The notes: generated by a model not told the origin, from the sequence alone. A stretch of 64,000 nt of DNA from Paenibacillus terricola (GCF_014779765.1 NZ_JACXZA010000005.1:124001-188000); one strand, 5' to 3'; counted from the first letter of the stretch, positions 35,637-44,573 are shown. Numbers and translations: made by a program.

Positions 35637-38600
35637 CTAACCTCCTGGCCGCTCGGCCGGATGTGCCGGAATGACGAAAGACACCGTCGTCCCTGCCCCT
35701 TCTGTGCTTTCTACCTGAATGCCCGTATTGTATAGATGCTTCAGCCTTCTACCGATATTCCACAATCCAACTCCTCTGTGGTCCGCATGCGAATCGGCGT
35801 CCAGATTAAGCACTTCTAACCTTCTACGCTCGCTCATCCCGCTTCCATTATCCGCCACAATGAATCGCGTCCCGCCCGCCGCTTCCTTCTTCACCGATAT
35901 TAGTACATTCCCCCGGTCAAAAGTAGACAGCAGGCCATGCCTGATTGCATTCTCCACCAATGGCTGCAAGATAAGCGGAGGAATCTGGATATCCAGATCC
36001 GCCTCCACCTCATATTCGACCTCAAGTCGATTTCCGAAGCGCGCCCGTTCGATATATACGTATGCTTCCACGAGCTCGATCTCGCTGCGAAGCGTCGATA
36101 ACGAGCTTAATTGTTTGAAATCGAAGCTGTTTCTTAGATAGCCCGAGAGATTCAGCGTCAATTCTTCCGCTTTCAGCGGCTCGACAATGCACAATTCAGC
36201 GATCACATTCAACGCATTGTATAAGAAATGAGGATTGATCTGCGAACGAAGAAAAGCGATCTCCGCATTCGCGGCGTTGCGCACGGAAGTCTTCAATCGG
36301 GTCAAGCTTCGGACACGTGCCGTCAATTCCTCCGCTTCGAACGGTTTGCCGACAAAGTCGTTAGCCCCGATCTCGAGCGCAAACCTTATGTCGTATGCCA
36401 TGTTACGCGCCGTCAGCATTAATACGGGAAGCTCGAATGAAGTGAAACGTTCTCTGATCGTCTGAAGCACCTCATACCCCGACATGTCAGGCATCATAAT
36501 GTCTAGAATTACAAGGGAAAAGTCCGGCGTCCGTGTAAGCTCATTCAGCGCCATTGCTCCTCGATTGACCGTCACGATGGAATACCCCTCTAGACGAAGC
36601 AGGTTAATCATCGCTTGCAGGTTGGCGGAATCGTCGTCCACAACGAGAATCCGTTCGTTGGTCCTGCCCTGAATATAGACAGGATAGTCGGATTTCGGAA
36701 CCGCTGCATTCGGGTAAGCTTCTTTTGCCACTTCCTCTTCCTGCCGCCCCGCGGCGACTTCTAAGAAGGAAGACGAGTGCGGAAGCGTAAGCGTGAATAC
36801 AGTGCCCTGACCGAGACTGGACTCCAGCCCGATCGTTCCTCCATGCAGCTCCACCAGCTTCTTCGTAATGCTTAGGCCAAGCCCCGTTCCTTCATAGTTT
36901 CTCGTCTCCGAAGGGTCCACCTGCTCGAAAGCATTGAATATGCGCTCCCGCATGGACGCCTCGATCCCAATCCCCGTATCGCTAACCAAGATCTCCACCG
37001 AATCGCCGACCAGCCTAGCGTTCACAGCCACCTCGCCTCGGTCGGTAAACTTAATCGCGTTCCCAATCAGATTGTGAAAAATTTGAATCAATCGGTTGCC
37101 ATCCGCTTGCACGGCGGGAAAGTCTTGCGTAATGCCGTTCACCAGCGCAATCGGCTTGCCACCAAGCAGGAACGAATGAATGCGCATGACCGAATCGACA
37201 GTCGCTTTTAGATCGACATTACTTTTGAGCAGCACGATATCGCCATGCTTCATTTTGGAATAATCGAGTAATTCGTTGACCAGATTGGCAAGTCTTCTTC
37301 CGCTCCCCAGAATAATAGCCAGGTTCTGCGCTTGTCTCTCCGTGACCGGTCCCTCGATTCCTCTCAGCAGCGTATCGGTAATGCCAACAATGGCATTGAG
37401 CGGCGTCTTCAATTCGTGAGACGTATTGGATAGAAAATCGTCTTTGATTTTATCGGCTTGCAGCAGCTGGTTCTTCATCGCATCGATCGTATGATAGTTC
37501 TCGAAGAAACGAAGAACGATCAGGAAGATGACGACGACGTTGAATACGACGATATAGAACTGCGCGATCCAGAGATTCTCCTTCAAGGATAGAGCAAACA
37601 TGATGATATCGAGCGAATACAGATTGAAGGAGATAATCGCCATGAACAGCAGCAGCGCTCGGAGTCGGCTGTGAGGCTCGCTCCGGATGAAGAAGATGGC
37701 CGATTTCCACAGCATCCACAGCAGCATCACTTCATACATCGCAATGACATAGGCTTGCAGGTCCGTATACATACGGAGGGGAGCCAATACGATCACCACC
37801 GCGAAGACGCCTAACACAATCGATATGACTCGCAGCAGCTTTAGAGAAATCATGTTTTTTTGAAACTTATAGAAGAACGTAGCAAGCAGAATCATCGTGA
37901 TCATCGACACGATATCCTTCGCCCTGTACATCGTTTCAAAGGTAGCGTCCGGCATAAACATCATGAGGGTCCGTTCGTCGATCAAGCCATGATAGACGGC
38001 ATAGAGCGCACAGATGAACGCGAAGATAAGCAGCGAATAGTCGACGTTGCGGTAAATCGCCGCCGCCGTGAAACAAATCAAATAGATCAGCGCCAAAGCG
38101 CCAAGAATCGCAATAACGCCGAATTCGCGCGTCTTGTTCTGCTCCTCGTACTTGATCATCGCGGCCTGCTCGCCGAATCGGAGTGAGATCGGAATACCCG
38201 CGCTTATGTAATCATAGTTCGCAACCTGGACAAGGATCTCCGCATCCCCTCGATCCAGCGACACAAGTCCGAACTGCGGCGTGTTGCCCGGTCGATACTT
38301 CGCCGCATCCTCGGACGGTTTCCCGTCTTCGAGCAGCTTCTGTCCGTTTACGAAGATCGCGCTCGAGAACCGTATATTGCTTTTCTTTAAAGCAAATACA
38401 CCGCTGAGAGGCACATTCCGGAGCACCATCCGGTACGTCGCATAACCGTAGGATGGCAAGGATTGGCCGTCAACCATCTTGCTGTCCCATTGAGAGGGCA
38501 CCTTCATATAGGCGGTGTTCCCAGGCGCGTTATCGCGTAGATCCTCAGGTGTCAGCAGCTTATTCCAATAAAACTCCCAGTCGCCGTCGAGCTTGATGAT

Positions 38601-38765
38601 CGAATCCCGCTCATAATTCCACGAGGATAGATCCATGACCCCATTCTGTACTCGCAGGTCACTAGCTTGCTTATCGCGATTCATCATCATCGACAATGGA
38701 ATTAGCGAGAATGCGATTAAGCCAAGCAAGCAGACGATTAGCGTTCTCTTCAACAATGCAATCAA
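35637..38765 (-). CDS. Second hybrid sensor kinase: 7TMR-DISM sensor, HisKA, REC, LytS-type kinase
   Basis: 1042 residues, starting at a TTG with only AAGAG upstream, so the start is uncertain. The order is the same as the kinase at 21.8 kb: extracellular 7TMR-DISMED2-like domain (LSSWNYERDSIIKLDGDWEF, SYGYATYRMVL), seven membrane helices (about 210-415), HisKA with NTSHELKTPLNA near 449, ATP-binding domain (FHNLIGNAIKF, DTGIGIE, GTGLGLS), receiver with LVILDIMMPDMSG near 756, then a LytS-like core (QINPHFLYNALNVI near 846, LVENAIRHGL, ADNGSGMS). The two proteins are clearly paralogs. No response regulator gene is adjacent to this one, so its output is unknown. Confidence 0.92.
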   Translation of the reverse strand: MIALLKRTLIVCLLGLIAFSLIPLSMMMNRDKQASDLRVQNGVMDLSSWNYERDSIIKLDGDWEFYWNKLLTPEDLRDNAPGNTAYMKVPSQWDSKMVDGQSLPSYGYATYRMVLRNVPLSGVFALKKSNIRFSSAIFVNGQKLLEDGKPSEDAAKYRPGNTPQFGLVSLDRGDAEILVQVANYDYISAGIPISLRFGEQAAMIKYEEQNKTREFGVIAILGALALIYLICFTAAAIYRNVDYSLLIFAFICALYAVYHGLIDERTLMMFMPDATFETMYRAKDIVSMITMILLATFFYKFQKNMISLKLLRVISIVLGVFAVVIVLAPLRMYTDLQAYVIAMYEVMLLWMLWKSAIFFIRSEPHSRLRALLLFMAIISFNLYSLDIIMFALSLKENLWIAQFYIVVFNVVVIFLIVLRFFENYHTIDAMKNQLLQADKIKDDFLSNTSHELKTPLNAIVGITDTLLRGIEGPVTERQAQNLAIILGSGRRLANLVNELLDYSKMKHGDIVLLKSNVDLKATVDSVMRIHSFLLGGKPIALVNGITQDFPAVQADGNRLIQIFHNLIGNAIKFTDRGEVAVNARLVGDSVEILVSDTGIGIEASMRERIFNAFEQVDPSETRNYEGTGLGLSITKKLVELHGGTIGLESSLGQGTVFTLTLPHSSSFLEVAAGRQEEEVAKEAYPNAAVPKSDYPVYIQGRTNERILVVDDDSANLQAMINLLRLEGYSIVTVNRGAMALNELTRTPDFSLVILDIMMPDMSGYEVLQTIRERFTSFELPVLMLTARNMAYDIRFALEIGANDFVGKPFEAEELTARVRSLTRLKTSVRNAANAEIAFLRSQINPHFLYNALNVIAELCIVEPLKAEELTLNLSGYLRNSFDFKQLSSLSTLRSEIELVEAYVYIERARFGNRLEVEYEVEADLDIQIPPLILQPLVENAIRHGLLSTFDRGNVLISVKKEAAGGTRFIVADNGSGMSERRRLEVLNLDADSHADHRGVGLWNIGRRLKHLYNTGIQVESTEGAGTTVSFVIPAHPAERPGG

Positions 38766-38945
38766 CTCTTATCGTGTTGTGGTCAGCCGTTCGGGGATAA
38801 CCGGAACTGGCTGGTCAATGATTTTGACGAATGGTATATTCGACAAAATGTGCAAGAACCCTCCCGTTTTTTTTCACAAGAAGAATGTAACAATTTGGAA
38901 CAAATTTCCGATAAAGATAAAAAAGAGAACAAATGGGGTGCTAAT

Positions 38946-39209
38946 ATGAAAGTTTCTGAATCCAATCCGAATCTTTATCAGCAGATTGACAACCATAGAG
39001 CCAGCCGAGATGGCCAGCCACAACTACAACAGGGACAATTGGAAGTAAATCGGCCTGTGATCGACCTATTGCAGATCAGTTCCGAAGCAAGGAGTCTGGC
39101 CGCTGATGCGGTTACCGATCATGAGGCTTACAAGTATGACAGTCTGCCGAGCAAGCCAAACGGAGCGCCGGACGATTATCAAGATGGAAGATATCATGAA
39201 GCGGTTTGA
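38946..39209 (+). CDS. Small acidic protein of unknown function
   Basis: 87 residues from the ATG at 38946 with GGGGTG upstream. It is hydrophilic and probably disordered, rich in Gln, Ser and Asp (YQQIDNHRASRDGQPQLQQG), with one helix, DLLQISSEARSLAADAV. The SSEAR helix faintly recalls FlgM-type anti-sigma factors (xxISSEAKxL), but the protein lacks the rest of that family, so I do not call it. It overlaps the next small gene, suggesting the two are translated together. Confidence 0.5.
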   Translation: MKVSESNPNLYQQIDNHRASRDGQPQLQQGQLEVNRPVIDLLQISSEARSLAADAVTDHEAYKYDSLPSKPNGAPDDYQDGRYHEAV

Positions 39210-39375
39210 GCCTGAAACCTACAATCACTTTCATGAAGCCATGAAAGTGAATGCGGAGGATGGCATGTCCATCTTGCTGAGGTTCGCCAAACAAATTCCT
39301 AATCATCCGGATTGGTTCAAAATCTATAAAGAAGAGCTGAAGCAAAGCCAGTCCCTGTTGGACTACAAATCTTAA
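39196..39375 (+). CDS. Small helical protein of unknown function
   Basis: 59 residues from the ATG at 39196, with GGAAG six bases upstream; another ATG at 39184 is possible. Sequence MKRFEPETYNHFHEAMKVNA, then helices (MSILLRFAKQIPNHPDWFKIYKEEL). It overlaps the preceding small gene by 14 bp in another frame. No signal peptide or metal motif. Not recognised. Confidence 0.5.
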   Translation: MKRFEPETYNHFHEAMKVNAEDGMSILLRFAKQIPNHPDWFKIYKEELKQSQSLLDYKS

Positions 39376-39535
39376 GCTTCTTGTGCAATATGAAGATAAA
39401 TTCTAGTAGTTGAATGTTGCTAGGGTCTAATTAAGATTCCTCCCGGTATTGGGCACTTATTGACCCGATCACTGATAATCTAAAGGCCGACGATGTCGTC
39501 AATAATTGAGTCCCTGCAAATTATAGAGTACATAA

Positions 39536-39567
39536 AGAAGGCGCATCTCATTCGAGACGCGCCTTCT
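39536..39567 (-). terminator. Terminator of the dihydrouridine synthase gene
   Basis: A 14-bp stem with one mismatch (AGAAGGCGC-TCTC with GAGA-GCGCCTTCT) and a 4-base loop. TTCTTTATG follows on the minus strand. It may also stop the convergent small genes. Bases 39376-39535 show no gene. Confidence 0.75.
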
Positions 39568-39598
39568 CGTTTCCAGAGGATGCCTCCTCTAATTCACT

Positions 39599-40582
39599 TT
39601 ACTGTTCCTCTACCCCATCATGCTGCTTGCTTTCAAATTCGTCGAGCAATTCACGCGCTTCGCTAGTCGACTTGGTATTCATTAAGTTATTTCTTAATTC
39701 GCTTGCCCCTTTAAATCCACGTACATATACTTTGAAGAAACGAGGAATGGGCTTGTACGGACGTGGCTCCAATGCCGAATATTGATCGTGGAGATCCAGA
39801 TGCAACCGCAGAAGGTTAAGCAGCTCCTCGCTGCTATGATCCCTCGGCTCCTTCTCGAAGGCATAGGGGTTATGAAAAATGCCACGCCCGATCATAATGC
39901 CATCCACGCCGTATTGCTCTGCTAGTTTCAAGCCGATCTGACGGTCAGGAATATCTCCGTTGATGGTCAATAGCGTATCCGGCGCCACCTCGTCACGAAG
40001 CTTCTTGATCTCCGGGATCAGCTCCCAATGAGCGTCTACTTTACTCATTTCCTCTCTTGTCCGCAGATGAATGGATAGATTAACAATATCTTGTTTCAAG
40101 ATGTGCGTCAGCCAATCGCGCCATTCGTCAACGGCACTGAAACCAAGCCTTGTTTTTACACTTACGGGCAGTCCTCCGGCTTTGGCTGCTTGAATGATAT
40201 CAGCTGCAACTTCGGGACGACAGATCAGACCGCTTCCTTTCCCGTTCTCCGCTACATTCGATACAGGACAACCCATATTGATATCTATCCCTTTAAATCC
40301 TTGTTCCGCCATGCCGATGCTCATCTGACGGAAGTATTCCGGCTTATCTCCCCATATGTGTGCGACGATAGGCTGCTCATCCTCTGTAAAAGTCAAACGG
40401 CCGCGCACGCTTTTGTTCCCCTCCGGGTGGCAGTAGCTCTCTGTGTTCGCAAACTCCGTAAAGAAAACATCCGGTCTTGCCGCTTCGCTCACGACATGGC
40501 GGAAAACAACATCCGTCACATCTTCCATAGGCGCCAGTACAAAAAAAGGCCGCGGCAAATCACGCCAAAAATTATTCGTCAT
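39599..40582 (-). CDS. tRNA-dihydrouridine synthase
   Basis: 327 residues from the ATG at 40582 with AGAGAGG upstream. A Dus-family FMN enzyme that reduces uridine to dihydrouridine in the tRNA D-loop. Motifs: [16 protein letters not shown] at the start (FMN barrel), [20 protein letters not shown] with the catalytic cysteine, [14 protein letters not shown] (where many Dus have HxRT), LTINGDI and [14 protein letters not shown]. The C-terminal helical tRNA-binding domain is present. It is likely a second, DusC-like branch rather than the usual DusB, but I cannot place it firmly. It is a single gene between terminators. Its position next to a tRNA-like RNA and slipin is noteworthy but may be chance. 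Confidence 0.93.
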   Translation of the reverse strand: MTNNFWRDLPRPFFVLAPMEDVTDVVFRHVVSEAARPDVFFTEFANTESYCHPEGNKSVRGRLTFTEDEQPIVAHIWGDKPEYFRQMSIGMAEQGFKGIDINMGCPVSNVAENGKGSGLICRPEVAADIIQAAKAGGLPVSVKTRLGFSAVDEWRDWLTHILKQDIVNLSIHLRTREEMSKVDAHWELIPEIKKLRDEVAPDTLLTINGDIPDRQIGLKLAEQYGVDGIMIGRGIFHNPYAFEKEPRDHSSEELLNLLRLHLDLHDQYSALEPRPYKPIPRFFKVYVRGFKGASELRNNLMNTKSTSEARELLDEFESKQHDGVEEQ

Positions 40583-40735
40583 ATCTAAAACCTCTCTATG
40601 GATATCCGTACAACTCATTATCCCGTAATGATAAAAGCAATCCTGTTCATGTTTCTTCTACACTTATAGCATGTTTGAGCACCTAATCACAAACCTCTTT
40701 TGCAATTTGGAATAACCTGACGATACACAATAAAA

Positions 40736-40763
40736 GGGGGCGCAGCCCGCTTAGGCTCGCCCC
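40736..40763 (-). terminator. Terminator of the slipin gene
   Basis: GGGGCG-AGCC pairs with GGCT-CGCCCC around a 6-base loop. CCTTTTATTG follows on the minus strand. It lies 70 bp after the slipin stop. Confidence 0.8.
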
Positions 40764-40832
40764 TCTCTATGTTAGATATAGTTTGATCAATACAATTGTC
40801 TATCCAGGTATCGATCACTCGGGAACCCTATA

Positions 40833-41948
40833 TCAATTGACCGATCCCCTTTTCTCACCCACCAACGAGTTCAACCGTTCCAACAGATCGCCACCGCCCG
40901 TCAAAGAGATGGAACCGATTTTCTCGCATATTTTCTCGAGGAATTCCAGCTCCTTCAGTCGGAACAACGTCTCATTCTCGTCCATCAGCTTGGCTGTATT
41001 AAGCAGGCTTCGGGTCGAAGCCGTTTCCTCCCGACGAGTGATTAGATTGGCCTGCGCCTTCTTCTCCGCGAGGAGGACGGTGTTCAGGATATCTTTCATG
41101 TCTCCCGGCAATACGACATCCTTAACCCCCGCACTCAGGAATTGAACGCCGAACGCTTCTTCTTGTTCACGCAACCGAGATAGTACGAACGAAGCAGCAT
41201 CCTGTTTCCGTTTCAAGAGATCGTCCAGCTTGAGCGTTCCGACGTATTCCCGAAGAAGCAGCTGGAGCTGGATGTGGATCTGCTCGTCGAAGGACTTCAG
41301 TTCCAATGCACGCAATGGGTTTACGATCTTATATTGGCATACGAAGTTTATTCGCAGCGTTACTTTGTCCTCTGTCATCATTTCTTGTCCGATCAGATCC
41401 ATCTGTTGTTGTCTGAGATCAATGGTCCTCACCATAACCGACACCGGACTTTTCCAGAAATAATACTTGCCGGGAGACAGCTCGCGCTGCAAGACATGAT
41501 CGTAGAACAAAAATCCGGATTCATAGCTCGCAATTTCAAATGGCTGTACATAGACGGACAACTTAGCTACAACGGAACGATCTACCTCAGCAGGCAATTC
41601 CGGCTGCCTAGTGTCCGCATGCAAGAAGGTATGTTTCTTGAACATGTTCCAGAAAGCATATGTACCAGACTTCAGCAGCTGCCGGAATTGTCCATCCTCG
41701 TAATGCAGGACGTATTCGTGGTCTTGCACGCGTACAATATGGAGCTCTCGCACAAGGTCATCATCATGCAGGAATAGCTGCAAATCTTTGCCCTCGACAA
41801 CGAACGGTTTAGCAATATTCAACACCGCAACGTTGGATTGAGACCATGACGACAAGCGATAAGTGCCCGGCATCAGCTTCCTCACATAACTACCTTTATC
41901 GAAGAGCAAACCGCGCTCGTCAGCTTGAATCGTTATTTTCTTGAACAT
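40833..41948 (-). CDS. Slipin-like SPFH (Band 7) protein
   Basis: 371 residues. The ATG at 41948 has AAGGGGG nine bases upstream; the 35 further in-frame codons upstream lie in the structured leader and are probably not translated. N-terminal strands repeat a pattern (ADERGLLFDKGSYVRKLMPGTYRLSSW and SYESGFLFYDHVLQRELSPGKYYFW, each split by turns). The SPFH core follows (VRTIDLRQQQMDLIGQEMMTEDKVTLRINFV, LQLLLREYVGTLKLDDLL, FGVQFLSAGVKDVVLPGDM), then a coiled coil (LAEKKAQANLITRREETASTRSLLNTAKL). No membrane helix is evident. Slipins form oligomeric scaffolds. This one sits behind a tRNA-like RNA and shares a promoter element with rtcB, so a role with RNA repair or quality control is inferred. 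Confidence 0.9.
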   Translation of the reverse strand: MFKKITIQADERGLLFDKGSYVRKLMPGTYRLSSWSQSNVAVLNIAKPFVVEGKDLQLFLHDDDLVRELHIVRVQDHEYVLHYEDGQFRQLLKSGTYAFWNMFKKHTFLHADTRQPELPAEVDRSVVAKLSVYVQPFEIASYESGFLFYDHVLQRELSPGKYYFWKSPVSVMVRTIDLRQQQMDLIGQEMMTEDKVTLRINFVCQYKIVNPLRALELKSFDEQIHIQLQLLLREYVGTLKLDDLLKRKQDAASFVLSRLREQEEAFGVQFLSAGVKDVVLPGDMKDILNTVLLAEKKAQANLITRREETASTRSLLNTAKLMDENETLFRLKELEFLEKICEKIGSISLTGGGDLLERLNSLVGEKRGSVN

Positions 41949-42131
41949 CTTCATTAACCCCCTTAGTTGTTCGACCAATGGATTAGAATCCCGCTGCAGT
42001 TCTGACGGAATCACGTTTGAGATAGGCGATGGACCAGTCGTATGCATGGACATCCAAATAAGAGGGTGACCTGCCTTCAGGCTTCCTTCTTACTCTTCCG
42101 TCCAAGCGAAATACCGGACTATCCGCGCTAT

Positions 42132-42420
42132 CGGTATCCACGGATTGCTAAGCCTTGCCGCAGTGCGCTTAACTAGCCGCCAGGGATTCTATCCTAAGGT
42201 CTTGACTATAAGTTTGTGCTCGATTGAAAGTCGAGTGTTCTACCAGAATCGCTCTTCAGGCGATTGGGGAATCGAACCCCAAATAGTGGTGATACCTACC
42301 AACCGATCGTACAGGATACCGCTGCATAGCATGCACGGCACTGCGGGACAATTCGATATCCTCGCCTCGTTACGACCGTCTGAATAAGAACCAATGCAAG
42401 ACGTTCTGTCTTACAGGTTC
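42132..42420 (-). ncRNA. tRNA-like structured RNA / leader upstream of slipin (Y-RNA-like)
   Basis: Read on the minus strand, 5' to 3': hairpin H1 (42420-42388, GAACC/GGTTC and AAGAC/GTCTT); P1 left CCGCAGTG (42346-42339); hairpin P2 (CCGTGCAT-GCT-ATGCAGCGG, 42338-42319); P3 left TATCCT (42318-42313); P4 left ACTAT (42287-42283). Then a tRNA-like core: T arm TTGGGG-TTCGATT-CCCCAA (loop fits TTCRANY), acceptor-like hairpin ATCGC-CTGAAGA-GCGAT, a small D arm TCTGGTAGA with GG in the loop, and an anticodon-like arm CTCGA-CTTTCAA-TCGAG. P4, P3 and P1 right arms follow in order (ATAGT, AGGATA, CACTGCGG, the last at 42165-42158). This is a tRNA opened in the variable loop with its ends joined. Bacterial Y RNAs of YrlA type are known to mimic tRNA. 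It may be a free RNA, a slipin mRNA leader, or both. Confidence 0.65.
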
Positions 42421-42466
42421 TATAATCACTCATTTCAACCGGAACGAACATGGCGGAAGTATTACG
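42421..42466 (-). promoter_or_regulatory. Putative promoter of the tRNA-like RNA and slipin
   Basis: TAATACTTCCGCCATGTTC (core of a 21-bp element at 42446-42466), then 18 bases, then GATTATA just before hairpin H1. The same element and spacing precede rtcB (9483-9528). The spacing puts a start site near 42420, which matches the start of the structured RNA. Confidence 0.6.
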
Positions 42467-42529
42467 ACTGAGCACATAATGCCATTTTTTTCTCAGTGGG
42501 TAGCTGAAATAAGTTCACAATAAGAAAAA

Positions 42530-42551
42530 AGAGAGGCACATGCCCCTCTCT
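42530..42551 (-). terminator. Terminator of the VOC pseudogene
   Basis: AGAGAGG and CCTCTCT form a 7-bp stem around CACATGCC. CTTTTTTCTTATTG follows on the minus strand. Confidence 0.75.
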
Positions 42552-42704
42552 GTCACTATTTGAGAATAGAAAAGAGATGATGCCCGTCGAGACATCACCT
42601 CTTATCACAAGTTTACTTTATTGGAGCCTCGAGCTCCGCCTGTACATTCGACCATTCGAGACCTTCATGTCGGCTCATGCTAAGCCCCCAGCGACAACTG
42701 TCCG

Positions 42705-43055
42705 TCAACGCCTACCACTGAACCGTTCGATCGCTTCCTCGGTCACCGGCTCGAAGAGGTTAACGAGGTTGCCATCGGGATCGCGGAAAAGCACAGAACG
42801 ATTCCCCCACGGCATCTTGGTCGGTTCCTGTACCCAATTATCGACAAACGGCTTCAAGCGCGTGTATTCGGCTTCGACATCGTCGACTCGGAACTCGATA
42901 ATGACAGTGTGATTGTTGGCCGCTACTACGGAACCAGCTCCGAATAGCTGCGCCGTCTGGGAGTGGCCGATTGCCAGGGTGCATGATGGCACAACGAGTT
43001 CGGCAAAAACGGGCGTACAATGCCGTATATCGTGGGCCAGAACCAGCGAAGCTTC
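42705..43055 (-). pseudogene. Truncated VOC (glyoxalase/bleomycin-resistance) family gene
   Basis: The C-terminal part is well preserved: FAELVVPSCTLAIG, NNHTVIIEFRVDDVEAEYTRL, WVQEPTKMPWGNRSVLFRDPDGNLVNLF, with PDGN typical of this fold. Upstream the frame reads EASLVLAHDIRHCTPV and then meets a stop without a start codon or ribosome site. The usual segment containing FYxxVLG, between the first strand (SLVLAHDIR) and FAEL, is missing, so there is an internal deletion plus loss of the start. Intact members are about 125 residues. A shorter ATG product of 95 residues could be translated but would lack half the domain. Confidence 0.7.
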
Positions 43056-43196
43056 CTTAAGGGGTAGTTGAAAAAATTAATTGGCAATGTTCCCCCAATC
43101 GATGCAAGAAGTGCTTCGCTTTAATCCTCTTTTTTATTATCTCCTTCTTAATGGGAAACTCATAACGTAACACTACGCCGAACACAACTTGAAGTT

Positions 43197-43670
43197 CTAT
43201 AATTTAGCCGACTTTGTCGTGTTACGTTTAATCACAAAATAAACAATTACAGCAGCTAAAGCAGCAATAAGAACACTTAACCCCATAATAAATGTCCAGT
43301 TTCTTATGGGATTTGCTTCTTGTTCAACTAGACTAGCAGAACTATCTTCATCGTTAGGATTGATTTGAACTTCTTTCAAGGATTTTATAAACGTACTTAC
43401 ATTTTGCTCTTTTATTTCAACACCAACTTTGGACGAAGGTTCTAGTGATTGTTCCATCGCACTATTGCTATCTAAGTTCACTAATTCTGGAATATACAAA
43501 ATTTCATTGCTATCTGTTTTTGATGCTACAACAAACTGCCCTTTCAATCTGATTAGTTGAGTCACCGAATCTTTTGAAGTTAGTTTTGAGATGGCTGCAG
43601 CTAATTGCTGCGGATCGCCTCCAAATTCGGAAACTACTAGTTTTCCTTCAACGGTTCGATTGATGATCAT
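43197..43670 (-). CDS. Single-pass membrane protein next to a C39-like peptidase
   Basis: 157 residues. A soluble part of about 115 residues (FGGDPQQLAAAISKLTSKDS, QFVVASKTDSNEILYIPELV) precedes a C-terminal membrane helix (WTFIMGLSVLIAALAAVIVYF) and a basic tail KRNTTKSAKL. There is no N-terminal signal, so it may be tail-anchored or rely on an unusual route. Its ATG overlaps the stop of the upstream C39-like reading frame (TGA inside ATGATC), which suggests coupled translation. It may be a substrate-holding or processing partner of the peptidase. Not recognised. Confidence 0.65.
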   Translation of the reverse strand: MIINRTVEGKLVVSEFGGDPQQLAAAISKLTSKDSVTQLIRLKGQFVVASKTDSNEILYIPELVNLDSNSAMEQSLEPSSKVGVEIKEQNVSTFIKSLKEVQINPNDEDSSASLVEQEANPIRNWTFIMGLSVLIAALAAVIVYFVIKRNTTKSAKL

Positions 43671-43982
43671 TGTAGATTTGGGCTGCCTTCGTCATCAATT
43701 TGACTCTTCACTTCAGAATATGTAAGAGATCCTACATAACTCCAGCTAGATACGCCAAAATGATACAGCCCAGACTGCACTTCCGTATATGCTTCGCCAT
43801 CGTTTGTTGGACATCCAGTGGTGCCTTTAACATACTCATCAAATGCGCATTGGCTAATTTCATATCCATAATAACGTAGGATACTTGATCCTGAGGCTGC
43901 CCAGCACCAGTTTGTTTTTGCTTGCGTAACAGCAGGGTAACCAATTAAGTTAGTTAATAACAAATTTATTCGATTTCTTCAT
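43667..43982 (-). pseudogene. Papain-like C39/C70-type cysteine peptidase, frameshifted and short
   Basis: An ATG at 43982 with GGGAG upstream begins MKKSNKFVIN and stops. A shift of frame leads to LIGYPAVTQAKTNWCWAASG, a typical papain-like C39_2/C70 active-site block with the catalytic cysteine in NWCWAAS, then QCAFDEYVKGTTGCPTND. The product ends at SQIDDEGSPNLQ, before the catalytic His and Asn region expected in this family (about 150-200 residues). So the start, signal peptide and catalytic triad are incomplete. A 98-residue product from a TTG at 43963 is possible but has no ribosome site. I treat it as a decayed peptidase gene. Confidence 0.65.
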
Positions 43983-44141
43983 TGACAATATACTCCCTTA
44001 ACTAAGAGTTGTTTTATAAAAAGATGAAACAAGAGACGGAAAGAAAATCATGTAAAAGACACCACAAAAAAGTACAAGCTGGCCTGAAACATATACATCA
44101 TAATCCCTGTCTAATTAGTAAATTGAAAGGAGGTATAGAGA

Positions 44142-44573
44142 TTGTTGTTAAAACTTAAATTGGGGTCACTTTTCCTTTTGTGCATTGTAGTTCTCAGTTC
44201 TTGCATGAACCAGCAGGACACTCTCTCATTGAAAGAGGTTGTCGATCAGATTGAAGTAACAGGCGTCGACCTAAAAACTCCGAGTAACAATCAACACCAA
44301 ATAGAACTTAAAGGTGTATTGCCCCATGAATATTTGATTGGAATCAATGAGGAAGACGGTAATGATTGGGAATCAGTAAGTATATATATCTTTCATTCTG
44401 CTAAAGACCAACAACAAGGTACTAAGATATTCAAGGAACAATTGAAAACTGAGCATGCGACAGAATTACCAGTAAATTATGAACAAAAGAATGTACTAAT
44501 TGTGTATTGGAGCCATTCGAAAGAAAATCCAAGGTTCGACACTAAAATTACATCTGCACTGGATAAATTATAA
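44142..44573 (+). CDS. Small lipoprotein of unknown function
   Basis: 143 residues from a TTG behind a very strong ribosome site (GAAAGGAGGTATAGAG). The signal peptide LKLGSLFLLCIVVLSSC ends in the lipobox LSSC, so the protein should be membrane-anchored outside. The mature part begins MNQQDTLSLKEVVDQIE and contains LKGVLPHEYLIGINEEDGN split by turns, then VSIYIFHSAKDQQQGTKIF, giving an alternating strand/helix pattern. Not recognised. It is divergent from the C39-like gene, 159 bp away. Confidence 0.7.
   Translation: MLLKLKLGSLFLLCIVVLSSCMNQQDTLSLKEVVDQIEVTGVDLKTPSNNQHQIELKGVLPHEYLIGINEEDGNDWESVSIYIFHSAKDQQQGTKIFKEQLKTEHATELPVNYEQKNVLIVYWSHSKENPRFDTKITSALDKL

Noticed and set aside
41949-42053. 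A longer slipin start giving 35 more residues
   Set aside because: No ribosome site before the upstream ATG. The extra residues have no domain pattern, and the ATG at 41948 has AAGGGGG at ideal spacing.
42205-42290. A normal tRNA-Glu gene (anticodon-like TTC)
   Set aside because: The T arm lies 5' of the D and anticodon arms and the acceptor strands are joined by a loop, so it cannot be a standard tRNA gene.
41949-42420. T-box or other amino-acid riboswitch before slipin
   Set aside because: No T-box consensus (AGGGTGGNACCGCG) or terminator/antiterminator pair was seen.
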